Source of the DNA: Psychromonas arctica DSM 14288
Lineage (GTDB): Bacteria > Pseudomonadota > Gammaproteobacteria > Enterobacterales > Psychromonadaceae
NCBI RefSeq assembly: GCF_000482725.1
Contig: NZ_KI519486.1
Coordinates: 1 to 62,813 of the forward strand
Reading direction: 5' to 3'
DNA: 62,813 nt
Shown: piece after piece, positions 23,667-33,884 of the stretch
Layout: each line of letters begins with the position of its first letter
How positions within the stretch are numbered: position 1 is the stretch's first letter
The notes under the pieces: model-generated
Seen by the model: the letters and a program-made list of their open reading frames with translations, nothing else
Database searches by the model: none
Told to the model about the DNA's origin: nothing
Position numbers and translations under genes: made by a program

Positions 23667-26600
23667 CTATAAGCCGATCGTATTGTTCATTTCAATAAAG
23701 GCCAAATCAAGTCCAGCTAAATCAGCTCGTGCGCTCTCTAGCTCCCCGGCTTGATATTTAAGCTGCAACGAATAAGCTACTTTATGGATTTTATCATGAG
23801 CATTTTCCAGCTGTTGCATTTCTTCTTCTGTAAATAACTGCTCTTGTTTCCTTAGGCAAACCCAGTTACCACAATGACATAGTTGATTGTCAAGTATTGG
23901 CCAAACTATTTTGTTATTAGGGGGTAATAAAATCTGTTTCCTTAGTTTATTTTTCCACTGTGTAGTAATTAACTTAAATATTTTCAGATTTTTTTGTTTA
24001 TTATTGTGCTCTTTTTTACTACAAGTGATCCAGTCTTGATTAGGAATATAGTCGCTTAACCATTTTGATAGGGCTGCTGCTGACATCGGTTTCGCTATTC
24101 CATAACCTTGAGCTTGTTCGCACCCCATCAGCAATAGCAGCAATCCATGCTCATTAGTTTCAACGCCTTCAGCAATAACATTACGATTAAATGATTTTGT
24201 TAATGAAACCACACCATCAATAATTGAGTAATCACTTGGGTCATCTAGCATGTCTCTGACGAAGCTTTGATCAATCTTAATCGTTTCCGCAGGTAAACTT
24301 CTTAAATGAGTTAATGATGAGTAGCCTGTACCAAAATCATCCAAAGCAAAACTGACACCTAACTGCGTTTGACATTCTTTGATAATATGAGTAATCGTTT
24401 TGAGATCACCTAAAGTAGAACTTTCCAAAATTTCTAATTGTAAACATTTAGGTTTAATTGCAGGGTGTTCAGCTAAGCACTGTTCAAGCACAACAAAAAA
24501 AGAGGAAGATAGCAGGTGATATGAAGCAATATTAATACTAACTTCAAGTTCAATACCTTGCTGCTGCCAGTTTTCAAGTTGTTGCATGGCCTCATTGATA
24601 ACCCATTCTCCAACTTTAATTTCTAATGGTGTTCCGTCGATAAATGGTAAGAAGTCTAGTGGTGGTATCATTCCTCTTTCTGGGTGAAGCCAGCGGATTA
24701 AGGCTTCGGCTCCAAACACCTCACCTGTCGCCATATTAACCTTAGGTTGATAGTACAATTGAAATTCATTATTGATTAAAGCGCGATTAATTTCTTCTAG
24801 CTGCAGGTTCTGTTGAATTATACGTTGGTCAGAATCTGGGCTATATAATTGAGAACGATTTTTACCCGCTAATTTAGATTGGTACATTGCATGGTCAGCG
24901 TGACGTAATAGAGTATCTATATCAGCATTATCCGATGGATAAAGTGTCACACCACTAGATACAGTAAGCTTGTGCTCAATATCATCAATAATATAAGGTA
25001 GGGCTAATACTTTATGAATACGTTTGATGGTTGCTTCATATTGTGAAGGCGATTTAATATCATTTAGTAGGATGGCAAATTCATCACCACCTTGGCGGGA
25101 AACCGTGTCTTCTTCTCTGATACACCCAATAATACGTTCAGAGACTTCAATTAATAAACGGTCACCTGCTTCGTGGCCATAAGTATCATTCACAGGTTTG
25201 AAATTATCTAAATCTAGAAAGCACACCGCTAGTTGATGACCTGTACGAATACTATGGGCTATAGATTGATGAAAACGATCTATAAATAAAGCTCTATTCG
25301 GTAATTTAGTCAGTACATCATAGTGAGCCATCAGGTTAAGTTTTTCTTGTTGTTGCTTAATGCTGGTGATATCGGAAAATACACCTATATAGTGAGTGAC
25401 TTGATTTTGTTGATTGATTAGTGATGAGATATTGAGCAGTTCAGCGTAGAGTTCTCCTTTTTTTGTTCTGTTCCAAATTTCTCCTTGCCAATGCCCGTGG
25501 GCTTTAATGGAGCGCCACATCTCCTCATAAAACTGAGGGCTTTGCTGACCTGAACCTAAGAAGCTTGGTCTTTTACCCATAACTTCCTGTTTGCTATAGC
25601 CTGTTATTCTAACGAAGGCTGGATTAACATCAACAATAAGTTGCTGAGCATCTGTGATCACAATACCTTCATGAGTGTCACTAAATACTTTAGAAGATAG
25701 TTCTAGCCTTTCTTCAGCTACTTTACGTTGGCTAATATCCTGAGCAACTACAATAATCGTTTTAGGTAGGCTACCGACTTTATGGGTAGGAGAAATGGTT
25801 AGCTCAACCCAAACAATATGCCCGTCTTTATGAATATAACGCTTATCCATCGTTGTTGATCGTGCTTTACCTTTTAATACTTTATTTCGTTTATTTAAAT
25901 TGCTTTTTAAATCATCAGGATGTGTGATTTTTTCAAACATATTAGGATCTGACATTTCTTCTTTACTGTAACCAACCATATTGCAAAACTGTTGATTAAT
26001 ACGAATAACTTTTTTGATGTCAAAACTGACTAATGCAACGCCAACCGAGGCTTGTTCAAAAATAGTACGAAATAGTTGTTCACTAACTTCTAAAGATTCC
26101 CTAGATTCATATTGATCAGTAATATTACGAACAACACACACAAGTTGGTCGTTCAAATTAATTTTATTAAGTCGAGCTTCTAAGTGAACTACTTGCTTAT
26201 TAGTGGCCAGTTGATAATTAAAAGTAACAACGTTATCTGTCTGTGTTGTCTGATCTATTCTTGATTGGAATAGTGCTGCTGTATCTTTTGGTAAAATATC
26301 TTGTATGCGTTTACCAATAAACTGTTCAGGTGCTTTAAAAAGTTCGCCTTTATTTTGTGTACGATAATCGAGAATTTTTCCATCGGACTGCATACGAAAG
26401 TAAGTATCTGGTAGTGCGTTAAATATACTTTGTAGCTCTGCACTATGGTGTAAATTAGCGTTCTCTGCTATTTTTAAATCTGTTATATCCTGTACTATCC
26501 CGACCATTAATTTTGACTGACCGGGTGCATCAATTACATGCCCACCTGAAGCTAAAATCCAACGAATCTCACCGTCTTTTCGAATAATTCGGCACTCAAT

Positions 26601-27290
26601 TTTCCAATTTACTTTATTTTCAATAGCTTGTTTAAGCTTGTTGGTTACTTCTATCTGTTCTTCTGGGATGATGTGTTGAAGAAACGTATCTGAGGTCCAA
26701 TGCGGTACCAATGAGTCGTAACCAAATATTTGGTCGTGTATCAGGGAGCGTTGGGAACTGTGGTTAGCTAGATTAAGAGACCAATTACCTATCTTGCTTT
26801 GTTCTAGAACAAGCTCTAAATCAGTATCATCTTTTTTTGTTTTTTCTTCTACCTTTCTATATTTTTGTCTATATTTTTGTCTATATTTTGTCGTATCAAT
26901 AGCTTGGATCATGTAACCCGAAAGTTCGCTATTAGGGGCATAAATAGCAGTTGTCGATACATCCGTATAATAAATAGAACCATCTGCAATTTGGTAACAA
27001 TCTTCCGTTATTACCGCTTTTTGTTGACTAGCAGCTTTAGCCAACCGTTTTATCCAAAGACTTTCCCATTCAGGTAAATTAGACCATGCTGGCGACTTCC
27101 AAAATAGCTTGCCAATATAATTTTCTTTATTCAATCCCTGTGATGTTAACGCTAGGTCGTTAACGTCTAAAATATTTCCTTCTGGTGAAAGTATCGCCAT
27201 TAAATAAAATGGTTGATTGAAAGCTATTTTAAATAATAACTCCGTATCATTAATAAGTAGGTCAGATGACTTTGAATTGTTTAATTTCAT
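23667..27290 (-). CDS. multi-PAS GGDEF-EAL cyclic-di-GMP enzyme with C-terminal CZB-like domain
   Basis: A 1207-residue cytoplasmic sensor without membrane segments. It has about five PAS domains (roughly residues 20-135, 160-275, 285-395, 400-520, 528-650), then GGDEF (~655-815) and EAL (~830-1080). The GGDEF motif is intact near residue 731, with an RxxD product-inhibition site (REED) five residues before it. EAL is intact (EALIRW near 861, DDFGTGYSS, AEGVET). Either activity is therefore possible. The C-terminal ~90 residues resemble the chemoreceptor zinc-binding (CZB) domain: CHCGNW and HDKIH are present, but the first ligand histidine (HxxW) appears as TTQW. A 12-bp repeat encodes KYRQ units between PAS1 and PAS2. 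Confidence 0.93.
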   Translation of the reverse strand: MKLNNSKSSDLLINDTELLFKIAFNQPFYLMAILSPEGNILDVNDLALTSQGLNKENYIGKLFWKSPAWSNLPEWESLWIKRLAKAASQQKAVITEDCYQIADGSIYYTDVSTTAIYAPNSELSGYMIQAIDTTKYRQKYRQKYRKVEEKTKKDDTDLELVLEQSKIGNWSLNLANHSSQRSLIHDQIFGYDSLVPHWTSDTFLQHIIPEEQIEVTNKLKQAIENKVNWKIECRIIRKDGEIRWILASGGHVIDAPGQSKLMVGIVQDITDLKIAENANLHHSAELQSIFNALPDTYFRMQSDGKILDYRTQNKGELFKAPEQFIGKRIQDILPKDTAALFQSRIDQTTQTDNVVTFNYQLATNKQVVHLEARLNKINLNDQLVCVVRNITDQYESRESLEVSEQLFRTIFEQASVGVALVSFDIKKVIRINQQFCNMVGYSKEEMSDPNMFEKITHPDDLKSNLNKRNKVLKGKARSTTMDKRYIHKDGHIVWVELTISPTHKVGSLPKTIIVVAQDISQRKVAEERLELSSKVFSDTHEGIVITDAQQLIVDVNPAFVRITGYSKQEVMGKRPSFLGSGQQSPQFYEEMWRSIKAHGHWQGEIWNRTKKGELYAELLNISSLINQQNQVTHYIGVFSDITSIKQQQEKLNLMAHYDVLTKLPNRALFIDRFHQSIAHSIRTGHQLAVCFLDLDNFKPVNDTYGHEAGDRLLIEVSERIIGCIREEDTVSRQGGDEFAILLNDIKSPSQYEATIKRIHKVLALPYIIDDIEHKLTVSSGVTLYPSDNADIDTLLRHADHAMYQSKLAGKNRSQLYSPDSDQRIIQQNLQLEEINRALINNEFQLYYQPKVNMATGEVFGAEALIRWLHPERGMIPPLDFLPFIDGTPLEIKVGEWVINEAMQQLENWQQQGIELEVSINIASYHLLSSSFFVVLEQCLAEHPAIKPKCLQLEILESSTLGDLKTITHIIKECQTQLGVSFALDDFGTGYSSLTHLRSLPAETIKIDQSFVRDMLDDPSDYSIIDGVVSLTKSFNRNVIAEGVETNEHGLLLLLMGCEQAQGYGIAKPMSAAALSKWLSDYIPNQDWITCSKKEHNNKQKNLKIFKLITTQWKNKLRKQILLPPNNKIVWPILDNQLCHCGNWVCLRKQEQLFTEEEMQQLENAHDKIHKVAYSLQLKYQAGELESARADLAGLDLAFIEMNNTIGL
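26857..26890 (-). repeat. 12-bp in-frame tandem repeat in a PAS linker
   Basis: On the plus strand TATATTTTTGTC recurs nearly perfectly about three times. It encodes KYRQ-KYRQ-KYRK in the linker after the first PAS domain. The unit is a multiple of three, so slippage changes linker length without frameshift. Confidence 0.75.
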
Positions 27291-28075
27291 AGTGCCACAT
27301 CATACAAAGTTGGTAGACAAAACAGGCTTGCTAAAGTTGGTTTTTTTAAAGAAAGTTGAATGTTTGCTAATTTTTTGTATTGATAGAAAAATAACGAATT
27401 TTTTGGATAAATTGCAGTGCTTAGCAGTGAATCATGATCAAGATTTGTCATTTTCTTTGTCCTTACTATTTTAGCGGAGTAGTTAATATAAACTTACTAT
27501 TGATAGAGCACTTCGAAGACAATTTAAATGGTCTGATAGAGAGGAGATAGACCTAATATTAGATGAAAATGGTACATAAATTTTACATTTAAATTAATAT
27601 AACTCATAAATGTATATCAATATAAATTATTGATCACACGTTAAAAAAATCATTCAATAAACTTAGATAATAACTATTTTGAATCGATTCCAACTCTGAA
27701 AGTGATACTACGGCTATTAGCATTAAACAATATATTTAGCGCTATTGTGTGAGGTCACCTACTACAACCTTTTTACTTCTGATGGTGAGATATTTAAATT
27801 TAGCAGGGGTATATTCAAAACTAAATTAAGATAGTTATGATTTGAGTTTAATATTTAAATAGAAGCGCCTTAAATTCAGGCTATAAAAAGAGTATTAATG
27901 AATACAGAGTCCTTTTAAAGTTTAACTTAATGGATAATATTGCCCCCACTGTCGCTTTACTAAGTTCTTAACCGAACAATGCAAACCACATATATTGTTG
28001 GCTTCATGTTTGATTGCTTGTTCGCATTTCAATTATGACTGATAGATGTCGGTAAATAGACTCTGTATTTTTATT
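27291..28075. other. long intergenic region between two c-di-GMP genes
   Basis: About 785 bp, AT-rich. Short open frames on the plus strand are antisense shadows without ribosome sites. No recognisable RNA, terminator or repeat. It may hold the promoter of the GGDEF-EAL gene and a long leader. Confidence 0.4.
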
Positions 28076-30481
28076 TTATTTTTTCGTGATTGTTTGTACT
28101 TGATTTCTACCTTTATCTTTGGCGGTATATAATGCTGAATCAGCTCTGCCGATGAATTGTTCTAAAGAATCGCCTGTTTCATATTGCCCAACACCGACGC
28201 TGATTGTGATATTAATTAAATTATTTTCTTTGTCTAATTGATAAGGGTGCAACTCTATATATTGACGTAGTTTTTCTGCAACGATTAAACTTTGTTGCAA
28301 ATCCTCTTTAGGCAGAAGCAAAATAAACTCTTCTCCGCCATAGCGCACTAGTAAGTCATCAGTTCTTAAGGTTTTTCGAATATTGTTCACAAAATGAATT
28401 AACACTTTATCTCCAACAATATGCCCATGAGCATCATTTACTTTTTTAAAATAATCGATATCAATTATTAATAGAGAGAGAGGTTGATTAAGCGTATCGG
28501 CTTGTTTAAAAAAGCAGATCGACTTTTCAATTAAATAATGTCGATTAAAAACACCGGTTAGATTGTCTCTGTAAGCAACGTCTTGTAATAGACGTTTTGA
28601 ATGTTCGATTTGCTCAGTACGCTGCTTTATTTTTAGCTCTAAGCTTTCATTTAGTTCCAGTAAGGCTTTGGTTTTTTCTGCAACTCTTTCATTCAACTTA
28701 TTATTTAAATCTTTCAACAAACTCTGTCTGTATATAAAGGCCGCAATAATGGCTAATACGATAAACAATAACCACCATAATAATTGATAGTTAAATTTAT
28801 CAATATATTGAATGGATGCATTTTTTTCGGTAATGGTCTTGATTGATTTTTCTGACAAGTTGTCGATCAGTTTGTTAAATATACTTAATAAAAGAGGGTG
28901 GTCATTTCTTACCCCAAGGCCAAGCTCTGTTTTTTGGTCAAATTTACCACTGACTTTTAGTTGCCCTAAAAAATCGTCTTGTAAAAAATAGCCAACAGAA
29001 TCTAAGGCATCAATGAAACCATAGAGTTCGCCTTTAGCTACTTTGTCAAGACCATCTTTTATTGACTTAACATCTACCACGATAATATTGGGGTAGGTAT
29101 TTTTAATCATATCTTGTTCTGCGTAGCCTTGAACCATGCCAATTTTTTTATTTATTAAGAGATTGAAATTATTAACAAACGGAAGGTCTGGTTTAGTCAC
29201 CAATACACGAGTAAAAGTTAAGTAAGTTGAAGTAAAGTTAAGAAACTCTTTTCGTTCTTCAGTAACACGTGCAAGTGATAAAAGGTCACACTTCCTTTGT
29301 TTGGCAAAAAATAGCGATTCAGTCCATGATTCAGTTCTCACGGTTTCTAATGGAATAGGTAGGCGCTTTCTGAAGATATCAAGAAACTCAGTATGCAACC
29401 CAATATGCTCACCTGTACTATCAAAACCATCATAGGGTAACCAGTTAGGATCAATACATATTGTTATCTTTTGCTTATTCTTTAAATAACTTTTCTCCTG
29501 CGATGTTAAGAACAAAAAAGGGTTTGTTTCATCGTAAATGAATTGACTGAAATCAATTGATCCTTTATCAACCCCTAGTACCTTATATAAATCAAAGCTC
29601 TTTTTAAGTTTATTTTCGTCAATAACACCCAGTATTGGCGTATTGAGGTAGGCTAATTTTTTAAGTGCTTTTGCTTCAAATAAAAGGGCTGATTTACTTA
29701 TGTTTTGTTCATTATATTTTTCAAATATTATGTCAACGGTTTCAACTATATTATCAAATGCATATTGCCAACCTTTTAAAGATGCGGATCTAAAGGCTTC
29801 GGCTTGTAGTTTATTATTTGCCATAAATTTTTCACTGGTATACAAAAAATCGCTATACAAATCAAAACCATAATCTTTGGGTGAGAAAGTATTAAAGGGC
29901 ACTCCCAGTACTTCTAAATCATGTGGGGTTTTGGATACATAACCAGAGATTAAGTCTGTTTTATTATTGATGAGGTCTTTGATATCATGCGTATGAGGTA
30001 AATAAGTTAAGTCTGACTGTTGCACATGGTGTGAACTCAACATGGACTTCAATGATACTTGCTGAGCATCTGCCTGAGTGGTCATGAACCGTTTACCCAG
30101 GAAATCTTTGAACGTATTAATATGAGATGTTCTAGTGCTAAAAATAGCCAAGGGGCTGGATTGAAAAATGGCATACAAAGCGATTATTTTTTTATGTTGG
30201 GCTTGTTCTAAAATGAGATTTTCTTTACCAACTGCAAAATCAACTTTGCCATCGGTGACTAATTGCGCAATGTCATTTTGTATCTCAATGCGAAAAGGTT
30301 TTATGGTCAGTGCCAAACCCACTTCATTATAAAAGCCTTTTTCTTGGGCCATGTAGTAACCAGCAAATTGAAATTGCTCAAACCAAGAAGCTTGCAAAGT
30401 TATTTGCTTGAGTTCATTTGCATGCAATGTATTAACAAACAATGCAAAAAAACAAATACATGCTCTGATACTGATGGGCAC
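28076..30481 (-). CDS. membrane diguanylate cyclase with two fused periplasmic binding-protein sensors
   Basis: An 801-residue protein. It starts with a signal sequence (residues 1-22) and an NMT1/THI5-like domain (~25-245; QASWFEQFQFAGYYMAQEKG and VDFAVGKENLI). A second, SBP_bac_3-type domain follows (~339-555; TICIDPNWLPYDG, CDLLSLARVTEERKEFL). After one membrane helix (~563-580) come a coiled coil and a GGDEF domain (~635-800). The active site is GGEEF near residue 714, and an RxxD site (RTDD) sits five residues before it, so it is probably an active, product-inhibited cyclase. THI5/NMT1 proteins bind pyrimidine-like or sulfonate ligands and SBP_bac_3 proteins bind amino acids. Ligands here are unknown. 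It is on the same strand as the GGDEF-EAL gene. Confidence 0.9.
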   Translation of the reverse strand: MPISIRACICFFALFVNTLHANELKQITLQASWFEQFQFAGYYMAQEKGFYNEVGLALTIKPFRIEIQNDIAQLVTDGKVDFAVGKENLILEQAQHKKIIALYAIFQSSPLAIFSTRTSHINTFKDFLGKRFMTTQADAQQVSLKSMLSSHHVQQSDLTYLPHTHDIKDLINNKTDLISGYVSKTPHDLEVLGVPFNTFSPKDYGFDLYSDFLYTSEKFMANNKLQAEAFRSASLKGWQYAFDNIVETVDIIFEKYNEQNISKSALLFEAKALKKLAYLNTPILGVIDENKLKKSFDLYKVLGVDKGSIDFSQFIYDETNPFLFLTSQEKSYLKNKQKITICIDPNWLPYDGFDSTGEHIGLHTEFLDIFRKRLPIPLETVRTESWTESLFFAKQRKCDLLSLARVTEERKEFLNFTSTYLTFTRVLVTKPDLPFVNNFNLLINKKIGMVQGYAEQDMIKNTYPNIIVVDVKSIKDGLDKVAKGELYGFIDALDSVGYFLQDDFLGQLKVSGKFDQKTELGLGVRNDHPLLLSIFNKLIDNLSEKSIKTITEKNASIQYIDKFNYQLLWWLLFIVLAIIAAFIYRQSLLKDLNNKLNERVAEKTKALLELNESLELKIKQRTEQIEHSKRLLQDVAYRDNLTGVFNRHYLIEKSICFFKQADTLNQPLSLLIIDIDYFKKVNDAHGHIVGDKVLIHFVNNIRKTLRTDDLLVRYGGEEFILLLPKEDLQQSLIVAEKLRQYIELHPYQLDKENNLINITISVGVGQYETGDSLEQFIGRADSALYTAKDKGRNQVQTITKK

Positions 30482-30832
30482 TCAGAATTCCTTTTTCGAC
30501 GATGCAAATTTATATATCAGATATTAAATAAGACTAGTGCTTAAAAATTAATCATAACAGATATTTATGAGCGCATATAAACATTTTTTTGACAAAGGAG
30601 TTATATAAATAAATTCAAATTCTATACTATGAGTTATCGATCACTATTTTTGTTAAAAAGGAAGGGAGTGAATGAGTGTTGTAACTATCTCATCACATTA
30701 GCATTATTTACAGTGTCTACAAAAAATGTACAAAGCCAATGTGATGTTTATCTAAAACTTATCTTATGCCTATATTTTCCTGCCCTATGCCTAAGCATAA
30801 GGGGCAATTAGCATAGCAAGCGGTTATTGAGG
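30482..30832. other. intergenic region
   Basis: AT-rich spacer between two minus-strand genes. No convincing gene, terminator or RNA was seen. It should hold the promoter of the diguanylate cyclase gene. Confidence 0.4.
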
Positions 30833-31774
30833 TTATCTGTTTTTCTTGTATCTCTTTCTTCTTGCTTCTTTGACTTCAATTTTCTTTTTCAATTTTTCTG
30901 CCATGATCACTTCCACTTCTAGCTTCTCAACCGCCACCATTTCAGGTATTTCTAAACTTAATAAGCCTAATGCGCCAGAACGTAGCTCATTTAACAAAAT
31001 TGTTGATACTTTGTAGATATCAAAATGCCCACCTGCGCGCAATGCACCACGACGTTTAGCAATCAGTTCCATTAATTCATGGTCCGATCGCGGTGTTTCA
31101 TCAAACTCATAACGCTGCTGTAAACGAGGCAAATAATGTTTTATTAAATATTCCGCTGCGTAATATGCAATATCTTCATATTCGATAGCGGTATCTTTAA
31201 TCGCTCCCGTTACCGCTAAACGATAACCAGAATTTGCATTCTCAATTTTAGGCCATAAAAATCCCGGTGTATCGGACAACATAATGCCACTCGGTAAACG
31301 GATACGTTGCTGATTTTTAGTCACCGCAGGTTCATTACCCGTTTTGGCAATAATGCGATCAGCTAAAATATTAATGATGGTGGATTTACCTACATTTGGA
31401 ATACCCATGATCATGGCACGAATTTGTTTATCTTGCCCTAAGCGATTAGGTAACATTTGCTCACAGAGTTTAGTGATTTGATGAACTTGCTCTGGTTTGC
31501 TAGTAGTGATGGCAATTGCTTTTATATCTTGATCTTGTTCTAAATACTCAATCCATCGGGCGGTAATTTCTGGGTCAGCAAGGTCCGCTTTGTTTAATAC
31601 TTTAATACAAGGCGTTTTCTTTCTGATAGCTGCTATTAGTGGGTTCTCACTACTGTAAGGGATACGTGCATCAACAACTTCAATAATAATATCAACTTGC
31701 GGAAGTACTTCTTGAATTTGTTTGTGTGCTTTGTGCATGTGTCCTGGAAACCACTGGATATTCGCTTTACTCAT
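30833..31774 (-). CDS. ylqF: ribosome biogenesis GTPase YlqF/RbgA
   Basis: A 313-residue circularly permuted GTPase: the G4 motif NKADL (near residue 61) precedes G1 GIPNVGKST (near 124) and G3 DTPG. This order is diagnostic of the YlqF/YawG family. In Bacillus the orthologue RbgA helps complete the 50S subunit; the same role is likely here. The N-terminus NIQWFPGHMHKA is a family signature. The C-terminal ~90 residues form the ANTAR-like helical RNA-binding domain and end in a lysine-rich tail. It is monocistronic. Confidence 0.93.
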   Translation of the reverse strand: MSKANIQWFPGHMHKAHKQIQEVLPQVDIIIEVVDARIPYSSENPLIAAIRKKTPCIKVLNKADLADPEITARWIEYLEQDQDIKAIAITTSKPEQVHQITKLCEQMLPNRLGQDKQIRAMIMGIPNVGKSTIINILADRIIAKTGNEPAVTKNQQRIRLPSGIMLSDTPGFLWPKIENANSGYRLAVTGAIKDTAIEYEDIAYYAAEYLIKHYLPRLQQRYEFDETPRSDHELMELIAKRRGALRAGGHFDIYKVSTILLNELRSGALGLLSLEIPEMVAVEKLEVEVIMAEKLKKKIEVKEARRKRYKKNR

Positions 31775-32192
31775 TTGATTTTACTGCCTTTGAAATTTTT
31801 ATATCATGACTGATATTTAAGCTTAACATGACTTGAAACCTTGCTTGAAAATTAAATTTGTTAATCGGGAGGAAGGTTTTTAAGTACCATGTTGATATTT
31901 TGTTATTTTAACTGATGATCGAATAGATAGACATGTAATTAATGGTTAATAATAAGGATGGTGCAAAAAAATATCTGAAGCTGGTGGCAACAAATTTTTA
32001 TAGCTCTATTGAGCATTCGAATTAATTCATTTATTACTTAAGGTCTTTTCTACTTGTCGCGCTCAATGACTTTGTTATACTGCCGAAAATTCTCTTACTT
32101 TTTGCTTGTTTGTTGATGTATGTCATGCAAATATATCTTCAAATGAAGTAGGAGGTTTAATTGATTTTTACGAATCATTAAGGTAATAACTT
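31775..32192. other. intergenic region with an unused strong ribosome site
   Basis: No full gene. AGGAGGT (32150-32156) is followed 4 nt later by a TTG that opens only a six-codon frame before the next gene's start region. ATG at 32125 opens a seven-codon frame ending within that AGGAGG. A translated leader is possible but unproven. Confidence 0.35.
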
Positions 32193-32618
32193 TTGAGTGT
32201 AAAGCTTTCTCTTCAACATTGTTTACAAATTAAATCGCAATCTACAGTTAGTGGATCAGATTTGAGTGCGCGCACAATGGGAGTGGAGGGTAAGTTACTG
32301 CCTATTTTATCGCTACTATGCATTTATACATTCATGTTGTTGAATGGGTTAATTGAAGATATCAGCGAATTAAATCATCTATTAAGTGAAGGGGCTTTTT
32401 CTGAGTCTATGTCGGTTAATAGTAGTAGCTTTTTCGATGACCCACTAATGTCGAGTCAATTATTAATTGGTTTATGCTGGTTATTGTTTTTATACTTTCC
32501 TGCACGCCGAACGGCGATGGTGTTACGTAAAACAGCGTTGGCTTTTTGCGAAACTCTAAAATCTTTTATTTCCTTCAGTATTCACGGCTGCCGTGCCCCC
32601 CCTTTTGTAAATGGTTAA
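32193..32618 (+). CDS. hypothetical membrane protein
   Basis: A 141-residue frame I do not recognise. It has two hydrophobic segments, LLPILSLLCIYTFMLLNGLI (about residues 36-55) and LLIGLCWLLFLYF (about 90-102), separated by an acidic, serine-rich stretch. The C-terminus is basic (ARRTAMVLRK). It starts at a TTG (32193) with AAGG about 10 nt upstream, so the start is uncertain; a GTG lies two codons later. It precedes cyoA on the same strand by 313 bp. The two-helix topology supports a real protein, but a role with the oxidase is only a guess. Confidence 0.5.
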   Translation: MSVKLSLQHCLQIKSQSTVSGSDLSARTMGVEGKLLPILSLLCIYTFMLLNGLIEDISELNHLLSEGAFSESMSVNSSSFFDDPLMSSQLLIGLCWLLFLYFPARRTAMVLRKTALAFCETLKSFISFSIHGCRAPPFVNG

Positions 32619-32931
32619 TCGCTGCATGTAGCTTAGCTGTTTTAGTTTTATTGATCTTTGCTTTTTTGTAGCCGCCTGTGCTTGCGATTCACCTCCCTTA
32701 TTCAATTTACTGTTATTTTTTGGCACTCATTTTTGTTTTGAGTAAAAAAATACCAGAGAATTTCTAATCCGTTTTTTTATGTACCGCCTTTACATTTGCT
32801 GTGGTGCATCAAATAACATCTTTTAAATTTTAGGTTATATCTGTTTACTTAATTACATGTGTTTAGTTGATTTATGACAGTAAGTCAGCGTTTTCATTAG
32901 TTACGTGAATTGGTATGAGTAGGATAGTCCA
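32619..32931. other. intergenic region upstream of cyoA
   Basis: T-rich spacer expected to contain the cyo promoter. I could not identify a confident promoter or operator. Confidence 0.35.
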
Positions 32932-33882
32932 TTGTTAATTCGCAACCTTTGTAAGATAGCTTTAGTGAGTGCAGTACTCGCATTGTCTGGCTGTTCAGGT
33001 GGGATACTCGACCCAAAAGGGCAGATTGGTATTGATGAGAAAAATTTAATCATCATTGCTACTGTGCTTATGTTACTTGTCGTGATCCCCGTTATTGTAA
33101 TGACTTTATATTTCGCATGGAAATATAGAGACACACAGACCCATGAAATTTATGCGCCAAAATGGGCACACTCAAATAAAATAGAAGCTTTTGTTTGGGC
33201 TGTTCCGATTCTTATCGTGATTATTTTAGGCGTTATTACTTGGCAGTCGACGCATCGTTTAGATCCTTATAAACCGATTGAAGATAAGGGGAAACATCTG
33301 ACTGTTGAAGTTGTTTCCTTAAACTGGAAATGGTTATTTATTTACCCGCAACAAGGTATTGCGACTGTCAATGAGTTGGTGTTTCCAGCTAACGTACCGG
33401 TTGAATATAAAATCACCTCAGAAAGCACCATGAATTCGTTCTTTATTCCACAGTTAGGTAGTCAAATTTACTCAATGGCCGGTATGCAAACTAAGTTGCA
33501 TTTGATTGCTAATGAACCAGGTACCTTCAAAGGTATTTCTGCTAACTACAGTGGCGCTGGTTTCTCTGGTATGAAATTTAATGCGATTGCAACGCCTACA
33601 CAAGCTGACTTTGATCAATGGGTGAGTGATGTTAAAGCACAGGGGGGGTCATTAACGAAAGCAAATTATGATCAATTAGCTCTAGCCAGTGAGAACAATC
33701 CTGTGACTTATTACGGCCGTGTTGACAAAGGCTTGTTCCATACCATCATCATGAAATACATGGCGGGTATGAACGGCATGAGCAAAATGGATAAAAATAA
33801 AGAGATGGGAAATATTGACCAATTGCATCATGAAATGGCTGAACATTCAGCAAGATTATCTAACAGCCAAGGCGAGGAGTAA
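32932..33882 (+). CDS. cyoA: cytochrome bo quinol oxidase subunit II
   Basis: A 316-residue subunit of the proton-pumping terminal oxidase. It has a lipoprotein signal with lipobox LSGC (Cys21), two N-terminal membrane helices, then a periplasmic cupredoxin-like domain ([40 protein letters not shown]). The CuA-ligand cysteines of cytochrome c oxidases are absent, as expected for a quinol oxidase. The start is a TTG at 32932, chosen because AGGAT lies 7 nt upstream and the signal peptide follows directly. First gene of cyoABCDE; cyoB begins 2 bp after its stop. Confidence 0.94.
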   Translation: MLIRNLCKIALVSAVLALSGCSGGILDPKGQIGIDEKNLIIIATVLMLLVVIPVIVMTLYFAWKYRDTQTHEIYAPKWAHSNKIEAFVWAVPILIVIILGVITWQSTHRLDPYKPIEDKGKHLTVEVVSLNWKWLFIYPQQGIATVNELVFPANVPVEYKITSESTMNSFFIPQLGSQIYSMAGMQTKLHLIANEPGTFKGISANYSGAGFSGMKFNAIATPTQADFDQWVSDVKAQGGSLTKANYDQLALASENNPVTYYGRVDKGLFHTIIMKYMAGMNGMSKMDKNKEMGNIDQLHHEMAEHSARLSNSQGEE

Positions 33883-33884
33883 TT

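Noticed and set aside
27217-27474. 85-residue frame overlapping the start of the GGDEF-EAL gene
   Set aside because: It overlaps the strong coding frame on the other strand and has no ribosome site or recognisable sequence.
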